Of a stretch of DNA of 64,000 nt, positions 24,868 through 34,971 are shown piece after piece. The position numbers were made by a program, and so were the translations under genes. Position 1 is the stretch's first letter. Every line of letters starts with the position of its first letter. The stretch is from Heracleum sosnowskyi (Eukaryota > Streptophyta > Magnoliopsida > Apiales > Apiaceae), in contig CM061241.1 in NCBI GenBank assembly GCA_030848705.1, forward strand, positions 81,539,178-81,603,177, in the 5' to 3' direction. The notes under the pieces are model-generated. The model saw only the letters and a program-made list of their open reading frames with translations, made no database searches and had not been told where the DNA came from.

Positions 24868-25562
24868 CTAGTTGAAAAAGCCGCGCTTCGCGGCGGCATA
24901 ATAATTTAAAAAAAAAACTCTATCAAATAAATTACGAAAATTACTCGATCCTCGCTAATAAGCCGTCCTCCCGTGAAACACATTTTTCTTTTTAATATCA
25001 AAATCTCAAATTTATTATATTGAATATATACTTGTCTTATATATTAATTTTTATGTTATCATACTCTTTTCTAATGAGACACTCTTTCGTTGAAAAAACA
25101 CTTATATAACTTTACATATTCTATTTCAAATAGAACTTTTAGTTATGTATTACAACCGCTTATTCTACTTTCAATAGAACTTTTAATTGCAAGTACTTCT
25201 TTTATATCCGAACTCTTCTCCTCTATAAATCGAAACACCTATTCTACTTCAAATAGAACTTTGCAAGTACTTCTTTTATATTTGAACTCTTCTCCTCTAC
25301 AAATTCAAACACCTATTCTACATCAAATAGAACTTTTAATTATATGTCTTCGCTATAAATTCGAAATCTTCTCCTCAATAAATTCGAACTCTTTTCCTCA
25401 ATAAATTCGAACATCTATTCTACTTCTAATATGTTAAAGAATATTTTTTTATTTATCAGTATTTAAAATCCTAAAATTCTAGAAAATTAGAAAAATAGAT
25501 TGAGACGATCTTAGGGGCGCCACCTAACCTCCCGTGTATCCTCCTTTATATATATATATTGA
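24868..25562 (-). mobile_element. Small non-autonomous Helitron with a GC-rich hairpin
   Basis: The minus-strand 5' end is TCAATATATATATATAAAGG, preceded by A (25563 is T on plus). The 3' end is CTAG (24871-24868), followed by T. A strong hairpin CCGCG-CTT-CGCGG (24881-24893) precedes the terminus. The 695-bp interior holds irregular direct repeats around TCAAATAGAACTTTT and GAACTCTTCTCCTC at 25120-25430, whose open frame I regard as chance. Confidence 0.75.
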
Positions 25563-26050
25563 TTGTACAAAGATTTTATTACTTTCGTGTTTTTTGCGTA
25601 TTTCATGTTGGACAAATTGCAGCACGTGGATTAGCTCAGCAAAGCTGGTGTAGGTAAGAGTATTTACGAATCAAAAAAGCAAAATCAATAATGAATTGAC
25701 GCATACCTAATAATTCATTCGATTATATCAGTACTGACGGAACCATCCGATTCATATTTAATTTATATCTACTTAAGTGATAAAGCCCGAAGGTTTTTTC
25801 CCTCTTCTTTTACTATTCTACTCTCACAAATTTTTCGTATCTATTGTATTTTGTCACTACACATGCCTCTTCCATGATTCACGTACGTGTGCTTACAAAA
25901 TATATACACGCATTGAAGACTTCTACTCATTTATAAATTGGTTTTCAGACAGATAGCAATGAATTCTTCAACCACCATGTACTCTTTGTCTTACGTGTCG
26001 GTGGATTGTCGATTGCAATTATGTGATTACAGGGTCTTCCGGTATGATAA
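25563..26050. other. Short non-coding spacer
   Basis: No open frame or repeat noticed. It ends with GATAA (26046-26050), taken as the left target duplication of the LTR that follows. Confidence 0.4.
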
Positions 26051-28846
26051 TGTAACAGCCCGACTTTTCGGACTATTAATTCTAAATTCAAAACTTAAAT
26101 AAAAGTATTTTCTTTATTCAATAAATACGAAATTGCACAAAAGTCAAAGCAATGGTCAAACTTAACAATAATTCAAAATATAAAAGCGGAGACACAGCTC
26201 CATAAATCCAACAATATTCAATATTTAACAGATAATCAAATTGTTCGAAGTCTTATGCAAAATCACATAGCACAAAATTCATAACTCTACATCCTTATTC
26301 TTACTTAGCTTCCAAAAATCCGAACCTGAAATATATTAAAACAATGAGCTGCAAAGCCCGACAAGTAACTATCGCCCAACGGATCAAAGTAATATTTAAA
26401 ACAGAATTTCTTAACTTCAAATCGATAATATAATCATAACAATAAAATCACATTTAATTCCCACAGTTCTAAATTACGGTCACACTATAACAGTGACACA
26501 GTTTTATATTCGATGGTTCGATGGGGGCCAGTTTACGTCCCTCGATAAGACAAACTCAACAATATATCTATGTGTTCCGGAACGTGCGTAAACTAGTTCT
26601 ATATGTCACACTATCCAGTGACCGAATTCTATGATTCGATACGCAACTAAAACTGGGGAATTCTATTAAATTCTTTTCTGAAATCTATTTTCGATATCAT
26701 AATTTTCAAAATTCATTATTTTGAATATAATAAAATTAACCAAATGAAAACAGATTTGAGAATACTAATGAACAACGAAAAGTCACACTTACCTCGATAT
26801 CGATGTCGCACCCTGAAAATAAAATCACAACAAATCCTTAAAATTAATTTATAATCTATTAACAGTCATATAAAGCAAATAAGTACACAACTCAATAGAA
26901 CTCACGCGGCGTTTACATATAATTTACTCAAAGAAGATTCCAAACATCAAAATATCTTGCAAAATAGACTATTGTTAACAAAATCAATTTTGACCAATTC
27001 TGAAAATTGGAAATTTACTCTATGAAAATGATTTTATCTTAAAAAGTACAAAACACGAAAAATGTAGGCAATTCTGAGAGTTTTCCAGAATGATGAGGCT
27101 CGTTAAAAACGGACAAGTAACGAACTCAGATCATAGACATTTGCGGAATGCAGAACAGAATCAGCCAATGATTTCTTTAGTGTTATGCTATTTACGACAT
27201 CCAAATCACAGAATATAGCAGCAGAGTGTAAACAAGAAACACAGAACACGAATACCTTTCCATATTGATATTACTCATTAAATTAGCATAAAAAATCAAT
27301 TTATTACGAATTTTCAAAATTAGACATCCCAGCTTCAAAAACATACTGACTGGTCAATAAATCGCAGAAAAACTCATATCTATAGACCTAATTTCGAAAA
27401 ACACAAAGAATCAAAGTCGTAGATAATTCAAATACATTTTCAGAGAGTCTAATATCATAAAATTTTGACAAATAACAAATCAGATATGATTTTTACAAGA
27501 ATTCAGACTTTATATAGCATACATACAAAATCGGAGTAGTCATACGAACACAATAGACAAAACAAAGAGCTCATGGACATATATCATATTATACTAGCCT
27601 ATAACCCGTGCGATGCACAAATGAATTTTAGTTTTTTTTTTCTTATTATATATGATGTTTTGCCAATATTTTTAGCAAAGTCATATTATTTGTATTTATG
27701 AACATTTAACCATGGGTTTTTGCACTTTATATAATGTACTATCTTATAACATGTGCGATGCACGAATAAATTTTAGTATTTTTAATTTTATTATTAAAAA
27801 TTTTGATTTATATTATTTTATCAAGTAAAAAATAAATTACATAATTAATAAAATATAATAATATATGTATGATGTTATTCTAAGCATTTGTTCATATTTT
27901 GATAATAAAAAATTTAATATGTTGTCGACGGTATTCGAACCTTGAGCCCGTGGAAGTATTTTAGATATAAAAAAAAGGATATTTTTTTAATATTACATCC
28001 AATGGTTCTCGTTTATCTATCTTTAAATCTAATGGTTGTTATTTGGAGTACCAAACTATCAAACAACCAAATAGATGGTGGTTTGCTTATAATAAATAAA
28101 TTTTAGTATTTTTAATCTTATTATCTATATTTTGATTTATATTATTTTATCAAGTAAAAAATAAATTACAGAAATAATAAAATATAATAATATATGTATG
28201 ATGCTATTCTAAGCATTTGTTCATATTTCGATAATAAAAATTCTTAATATGTTGTCGACGGGATTCGAACCTTGAGCCCGTGTGAGTATTTTAGATATAA
28301 TTTTTTTTTAATATTACATCTAACGGTTCTCGTTTATCTATCTTTAAATTTAACGTTTAACCATGGGTTTTTGCACTTTATATAATATACTATCTTATAA
28401 TCCGTGCGATGCACGAATAAATTTTAGTATTTTTAATCTTATTATCTATATTTTGATTTATATTATTTTATCGAGTAAAAAATAAATTACAGAAATAATA
28501 AAATATAATAATATATGTATGATGTTATTCTAAGCATTTGTTCATATTTTGATAATAAAAAATCTTAATATGTTGTCGACGGGATTCGAACCTTGAGCCC
28601 GTGAGAGTCTTTTAGATATTAAAAAATGATTTTTTTTTAATATTACATCCAATGGCTCTCGTTTATCTATCTTTAAATCTAATGGTTGTTATTTGGAGTA
28701 CCAAACTATCAACCAATCAAATAGATGGTGTTTTGCTTATAATAAATAAATTTTAGTATTTTTAATCTTATTATCTATATTTTGATTTATATTATTTTAT
28801 CAAGTAAAAAATAAATTACAGAAATAATAAAATATAATAATATATG

Positions 28847-29363
28847 TGTTGTGGATTAAAAACTGAGCTTGCGAATTTAATGCTAGGGTTAGAGAGTTTC
28901 GAGCTTTAATGACTTCACTTGTGTTTCGAGACTAAATCGGTCCTCACAAGATGCCTACGTATCTCAATTCGTTATTGAGAATCAAGCCAAAGACGTAGTT
29001 CTGATTGTAGGACCAGAGACCTTATATAGGCGTCTGGAGCCTAGTAATTATGGTATGTTTGGGAGTCTTAGCGAATAAGTCTCCTTTTTGATATTGGATA
29101 AACATTGTATTTCTTGCTGAATAAGTCTTTCCCTTGTTGATAAAGGCTATGACTCATTAATTCGGATTCTGTATCCTTCTTTGATAAATTTGCCATATTT
29201 CGGACTCTTTTCATGAGCTGTATATTTCCCTTATTTATTAATTACGAAATTAATAAATAATCAGGGTTTCGGGCCTTGTTTATTGGGCCGTATTTTTGGA
29301 CCAATCTAGGTCTAATTAATACATCATTAATTACATATCTAGGGTTATTTTTAGCCCATATCA
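28847..29363 (-). repeat. 3' LTR of the gag-only element
   Basis: 517 bp, TG...CA. By eye it differs from the other LTR at about a dozen positions (for example GAGAGTTTCG against GAGAGCTTCG), roughly 2% divergence. I did not run an alignment. Confidence 0.85.
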
Positions 29364-29377
29364 TTTGCCCCCCAATT
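29364..29377 (-). other. Polypurine tract of the gag-only element
   Basis: On the minus strand AATTGGGGGGCAAA directly precedes the 3' LTR, where plus-strand DNA synthesis is primed. Confidence 0.7.
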
Positions 29378-29582
29378 TCTAGGAAAACTTTTCAAGTTTT
29401 CGTAGAAATTATATTGACCTTTTTCGAGATTCGGGGTCTTTTTATCCTTTACCTAGGACTTTATATTTACACCAGTGTTTCACAAGTATCGCCTTATTGC
29501 AAAGTGTGGAGCGACCTACATATTTACGACGATTGTTGCCTTATTCGAGCCTAATTTGACATTTATATGAAATATTCCTAAT

Positions 29583-30212
29583 ATTTAAGGAATTTTCATG
29601 TACTCACAGGTATTTTTAATAAATATTCCTAATATTTTAGGAATTTTCATGTACCCACATGCATTTTTAATAATTATTCCTAATATTTTAGGAATTTTCA
29701 TGTACCCATAGGTATTTTTAATAATTATTCCTAATATTTTAGGAATTTTCATGTACCCACGGGTATTTTTAATAATTATTCCTAATATTTTAGGAATTTT
29801 CATGTACCCACAGGTATTTTTAATAATTATTCCTAATATTTTACAAATTTCCACGTACCCACATGTATTTTTAATAATTATTCCTAATATTTTAGGAATT
29901 TTCATGTACACACAGGTATTTTTAATAATTATTCCTAATATTTTAGGAATTTTCATGTACCCACAAGTATTTTTAATAATTATTCCTAATATTTTAGGAA
30001 TTTTCATGTACCCACGTGTATTTTTAATAATTATTCCTAATATTTTAGGAATTTCCATGTACCCACAGGTATTTTTAATAATTATTCCTAATATTTTAGG
30101 AATTTTCATGTACCCGCAAGTATTTTTAATAATTATTCCTAATATTTTAGGAATTTCCATGTACCCACAGGTATTTTTAATAATTATTCCTAATATTTTA
30201 GGAATTTCCAAA
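29583..30212. repeat. 51-bp tandem array, about 12 copies
   Basis: Each unit contains CCTAATATTTTAGGAATTTT and a variable ACCCACAGG-like segment. The period is 51 bp, a multiple of three, so both strands stay open: about 208 codons on minus (repeating a 17-residue unit, IPKILGIIIKNTCGYMK) and 157 on plus. It lies in the 3' non-coding part of the gag-only element. TTCCTAATATTTTAGGAA within each unit is itself a near-perfect palindrome. Confidence 0.85.
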
Positions 30213-30364
30213 GCTCAGGGGTGAATTTGTCATATTTGAAATTTCAGTGGAGAATTTGTCAATTTCTAAATTTCAGAAAAGAATTTGTGAACTACTCAGA
30301 ACTTGGGGTACTAAACTGCAGTTCGGCAGTTTAGTATCATTTGGCAACCAGGTCGATCAAATCG

Positions 30365-30910
30365 ACCTTATTTGAGGGGTCTCACTCATGACCTCATTTG
30401 AGGTCGACTAAAATTGTTTTTTTTTCTAAATATTATTGGATAATAATATTTATTTTACCCGAATTTTTTGAAGGGTACTTCCGACCTCATTTTGAGGTAT
30501 TTTAGACCTCATTTTGAGGTATTTTTGACCTCAATTTTTTGAGGTATTGTCGACCTCATTTTCGACCTCGAACCCAGTCTTTTTCGACCTCATTTTCGAC
30601 CTCGAAAGGTCCCAGGTCGAAGTCTTCGACCTCGTTTTTCCGTGCTTTTGCGACCTCGGTCGTTCGATCTCAAACCCAGTCTCCTTCGACCTCATTTTTG
30701 AGGTATTTTAGACCTCAATTTGGTCCCTGGTCGAGCAATTCAACCTCGTTTTTCCGTGTTTTTTCGACCTCGGTCGTTCGATCTCAAACCCAGTCTCCTT
30801 CGACCTCATTTTGAGGTATTTTAGACCTCATTTTTGAGGTATTTTAGACCTCAATTTGGTCCCTGGTCGAGCAATTCGACCTCGTTTTTCCGTGTTTTTT
30901 TGACCTCGGT
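30365..30910. repeat. Dispersed GACCTCA/TGAGGT palindromes
   Basis: The motif GACCTCATTTTGAGGT and close variants recur many times, mixed with TTCGACCTCG and GGTCGAGCAATTC blocks. A larger block (CGACCTCGGTCGTTCGATCT) is present twice, about 120 bp apart (30650 and 30765). Non-coding. Confidence 0.7.
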
Positions 30911-30914
30911 TGGC

Positions 30915-31312
30915 TCCAACAACGCCAAACGTGGCTTATAGATATAAGAACTAACTTGAGTTCTAACACCTTAGACCTCATTTGAGGTTTCAACAACGCC
31001 AAACGTGGCTTACAGATACAAGAACTAACTTGAGTTCTAACACCTTAGACCTCATTTGAGGTTTCAACAACGCCAAACGTGGCTTACAGATACAAGAACT
31101 AACTTGAGTTCTAACACCTTAGACCTCATTTGAGGTTTCAACAACGCCAAACGTGGCTTACAGATACAAGAACTAACTTGAGTTCTAACACCTTAGACCT
31201 CATTTGAGGTTTCAACAACGCCAAACGTGGCTTACAGATACAAGAACTAACATGAGTTCTAACACCTTAGACCTCATTTGAGGTTTCAACAACGCCAAAC
31301 GTGGCTTACAGG
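30915..31312. repeat. 74-bp tandem array, about 6 copies
   Basis: CAACAACGCCAAACGTGGCT occurs at 30917, 30991, 31065, 31139, 31213 and 31287, exactly 74 bp apart. Each unit also holds TAGACCTCATTTGAGGTTTC. The units are nearly identical, so the array is recent or homogenised. Confidence 0.85.
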
Positions 31313-31922
31313 TAGAGGACCTGATTTTGAGGTTCAACATCTTAATTTTCACATTGAGAGGTCTTCATGAACGAAGATAGACATAACGTTTCACTCGTTT
31401 CTTTAATTTGAGCTTCCAGTATATCGAATTGAAGCTCGTTCTGAGCTCCACTTCGTCGAATTTTCAGGGGTTTCAACCTGTATATTAACCTTCTTCCAAT
31501 AGGCCTCTTTAGGCTTTTAGTTGAGCTTGTAACATAACTCTTTAATCCTTCGGGATCTTCTATCCATGCATGTTATTTATGCATATTATATTTCTTCGTT
31601 CTTGCATTCACTTATATTTATTTAGCTTATCTTTTGTTAGGCAATTCCTAGTACTTGGCCTCTTGAATGGGCTGGCACTTTGATCAAGTGTTATAGGTAC
31701 AACTTGTTCTTTAGTAGAACAATAAGGAAATACTCAAACAAAGATAAGTAATAAAATAGTGAATGAGAACTTGAAATATTTTCTTTTAAAAAGAGGGTTC
31801 GACCCTTACATAGTGCTTTATTTCCTACTAAGAGCTTAAGAGCTCAGAATGGTTTCGTCGACCTTATTGCTACTTGTACTATTAGTGGATCCCTTAAGGA
31901 AACACTTAAACATAATAAACTT

Positions 31923-34421
31923 TTAAATTTGAGGCATGCCAAGTTCTTGGCACCTCAGTCCCTTCAAGGGTTCAGGCAACAATGCTCCAATGTAAGTGAC
32001 TTTGTCTTTTGAATTCATAACCTCGATTGGGAGAACCTGCCCCCCGACTCCATCAGGCCTTAACGCGGCTACATAGCAATTCCTAGCCATCTTTTGATCT
32101 CCTTGTTCTTCACCAACCCCGTTCCTTGTTGGGAACTTGATTTTCAAATGGTAAGTTGAGGCAACAGCCTTGAATGCATGAATGCCTGTCCTACCAAGGA
32201 TTGCATTATAAGTCGAGGTTGCCTTTATCACCACGAAGTTCAGCATTTGAGTTGCTGTTTGTGAACCTTGCCCTATTGTCATAGGGAGCTGAATAGTTCC
32301 CTATACTTTGGATTCAACCCCATTGAACCCATATATGGGCATGTTTGAAGGAGTCAGTTGTGAATCGGTATATCCCATCTTGATGAAGGCGTCATGGAAC
32401 AGGATGTCCACGGAAGCTCCATTATCTACCAGAACCCTCTTAGTTTTAGAGTTGCCTATTACAGGTATAATGACCAACGGGTCGTCATGGGGGAACTTCA
32501 CCCCTTCAAGATCAGAATCATCAAAGCTAATAGCCACTTCTGTCCTGGCACGTTTCGGTGCTTCTCCCACAACAGTCATTACCTCTGGGGCACAAGCTTT
32601 CCTTGAGTTTCGGGAGGATCCAGCAGCAGTCGGTCCTCCAAATATCATGTTGATGACATGCCCTCGGGGCTTAGGATTACGATCTTGGTCGTTGTCCCTC
32701 CTATCATAGTCTTTTATTTCATAGTTTCCTTGTTGATTTCCTCGATTCCCATCCTTAGTGAACTTATCGAGTTTTCCTCTTCGGATTAAGAACTCGATTT
32801 CATCTTTCAGTTGTCTACAATCTTCGGTGTCATGACCAACTTCTTTATGGAAACGACAGAATCGATTCTTGTTTCGTTTCTCTAAGTCGGATCTTAGTGA
32901 CTTTGGCCATCGAAGATCTTCTTCCTTCTCAATATCCATCAGAATTTGACTTCTTGAGGTGTTCAACCTTGCATACTCACTGAACCTGGGTCCAAAGTTG
33001 TTCCTTTTAGGTGGAGAGTCAGAATCTTTCGTTGTCCTGGGATATTTGTCCCCAGCGTCATACTCTTGAGTCTCCTTTCTCTTTTTTCCGTTTTCACTTC
33101 CCTCAACAATGGGTTCATACTTTCTCATGCTTTCTTCAGCCTTGATGTACTTTCCGGCTCTATCTTGGAGCTTCAGCATGCTCTCGGGTGGATGTTTAGC
33201 TAATGAACTTTTGAAGTGGTCATCAATAGTTCCTTGTTGCAGGGCTATCATAGCCACTCTGTCCTCTAAGTCCGGGACTTTCAAAGCCTCCCGAGTGAAT
33301 CGATTGATGTAGTCCCTTAGGGCTTCATTCTTTCCTTGCTGGATTGCCATGAGTGATGCAGAGCTTTTCTCATGCACCCTTCCACTAATGAACTGATTGA
33401 TAAAAGCCTTACTTAGTTCCTTGAAAGACCCAATTGAGTTGGGAGGAAGACGGCTATACCAGCGTTGGGCCATGCCTGCCAAGGTTTGTGGAAACGCCCT
33501 ATACTTGACCGCATCGTTGGTTGGCTGCAACAGCAGTGCATTGGAGAAGGTCCTTACATGATTTGCGGGATCTCCCGTTCCATCATAGGCTTTGATCGAA
33601 GGCATTTTGAATTTTCTGGATATAGCCGTTTTCATGATGTCTTGAGTAAACGGTGGTGTAGGATCATCAGGATCTCCTAGGGGCAATAAAACACTAGGAT
33701 CACCCCTTGGTTCTTCAGCCCTCTTAGTCCTTCTTGGTGTCGGGTCCAGGTTGATTATTGGGACCCTTCCAGTTGATCGGCCTTGAGATTGAGCGGCTTC
33801 TTCCTCAGCAAGGAGTTTCTTGAGTCTTGCAGTTTCTGCCTCATGGGCTGCAATTTTCTCCTTAGTAGTTTAGGGTTGATCCCGATTGGTTTGGGAAGAA
33901 CGTCTCCTTCTCGGGGCGACATCCTCCCCAGTTGTATAACCCTCGTCCTCGGTATAGGGACCTGAGTAATCTTGAACGAAAGGGGTCTGTCGAGTTTGTT
34001 TATTTTGGGGTCCCAGACCTTGAACGTAAGGGGGCACATATGCCTCATGGTAGATTGGATTAGTTCCACTATCGCCCGCCGTGGGTCGAGGGGGCATACC
34101 ATAGTTTGGCATCCCCAAAGTCTGAGTCGCGTATTGAGGAAGGTTAGTAGTATAGAGTTGAAGGCTTCTCGGTGCATTCATGATGAGTGGAGAAGTCGAG
34201 ATTGGTTGCTGGTGAACGGTCTCTTGTGGATTAGATCCATGAATGACCATCAACAGGGGATTCGTCCCTTCAACCGAAATCGGGATTTCCGGTCCTTGAG
34301 TGTTGGTGGGGATATTCGCCCCTTGAGTGCCAGTAGTCGGCGGTGGTTGATCAGCCTCAGAGGTGATAGGGCGATCCTCAGGAGTTTGAGTATCCCGAGC
34401 TGTTCTTCGTGTGTTTGTCAT
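31923..34421 (-). pseudogene. Gag-protease polyprotein with two in-frame stops
   Basis: One frame runs from ATG 34421 to the stop at 31923 (about 833 codons) with internal stops at 33870-33872 (TAA) and 32301-32303 (TAG). Gag domain features (RWYSRLPPNSIGSFKEL, FINQFISG, ALRDYINRFTREAL) lie around 33150-33480. A Cys/His knuckle-like CRFHKEVGHDTEDC lies near 32860. A retroviral-type aspartic protease motif, VDNGASVDILF, lies at about 32400-32430 with the G-family continuation GRTGIHAFKAV downstream. Gag packages RNA and the protease would mature the polyprotein. No reverse transcriptase follows. The stops make a full product unlikely unless read through. Confidence 0.8.
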
Positions 34422-34436
34422 GGTTGATGTTGTCTT

Positions 34437-34454
34437 CCCACAGACGGCGCCAAA
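34437..34454 (-). other. Primer-binding-site region of the gag-only element
   Basis: The minus-strand sequence TTTGGCGCCGTCTGTGGG follows the 5' LTR directly. TGGCGCC starts are typical of the primer site of plant Gypsy elements; the tRNA is not identified. Confidence 0.6.
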
Positions 34455-34971
34455 TGTTGTGGATTAAAAACTGAGCTTGCGAATTTAATGCTAGGGTTAG
34501 AGAGCTTCGAGCTTTAATGGCTGCACTTGTGTTTCGAGACTAAATCGGTCCTCACAAGATGCCTACGTATCTCAATTCGTTATTGAGAATCAAGCCAAAG
34601 ACGTAGTTCTGATTGTAGGATCAGGGACCTTATATAGGCGTCTGGAGCCTAGTATTTATGGTATGTTTGGGAGTCTTAGCGAATAAGTCTCCTTTTTGAT
34701 ATTGGATAAACATTGTATTTCTTGCTGAATAAGTCTTTTCCTTGTTGATAAAGGCTATGACTCATTAATTGGGATTCTGGATCCTTCTTTGATAAATTTG
34801 CCATATTTCGGACTCTTTTTATGAGCTGTATATTTCCCTTATTTATTAATTACGAAATTAATAAATAATCAGGGTTTCGGGTCTTGTTTATTGGGCCGTA
34901 TTTTTGGACCAATCTAGGTCTAATTAATACATCATTAATTACATATCTAGGGTTATTTTTAGGCCATATCA
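34455..34971 (-). repeat. 5' LTR of the gag-only element
   Basis: 517 bp, TG...CA, followed on the plus strand by the target duplication ATATG (34972-34976). TATA-like TTATATAAGG is present on the minus strand within the LTR (plus: CCTTATATAGG near 34629). Confidence 0.85.

Larger units (their letters stand above)
28847..34971 (-). mobile_element. Complete gag-protease-only LTR retrotransposon (TR-GAG-like)
   Basis: Two 517-bp direct repeats (28847-29363 and 34455-34971) begin TGTTGTGGATT and end CATATCA. The target duplication ATATG is exact (28842-28846 and 34972-34976). On the minus strand the right repeat is the 5' LTR, followed directly by a primer-site-like TTTGGCGCCGTCTGTGGG. The polypurine tract AATTGGGGGGCAAA abuts the other LTR. 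The only coding region is a gag-protease frame (34421-31923). The remaining 2.5 kb is tandem repeats and non-coding DNA, with no reverse transcriptase or integrase. Plant elements with this plan have been called TR-GAG and rely on enzymes made elsewhere. Confidence 0.85.

Noticed and set aside
25090..25404. 104-codon open frame
   Set aside because: It is made of AT-rich direct repeats inside a small Helitron and shows no protein features.
27922..28600. tRNA gene suggested by GGTTCGAATCC
   Set aside because: Only the T-arm/B-box part is present; no acceptor stem, D-arm or anticodon arm could be drawn around it.
29585..30224. Long open frames on both strands read as repeat proteins
   Set aside because: They arise from a 51-bp tandem repeat whose period is divisible by three; there is no start context and no known domain.
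29583..31312. Regular repeats considered as a CRISPR array
   Set aside because: Units are contiguous without unique spacers, the context is a plant LTR element, and no cas genes exist.
32308..34427. Plus-strand open frames opposite the gag-protease gene
   Set aside because: Shadow frames of a real minus-strand coding region.
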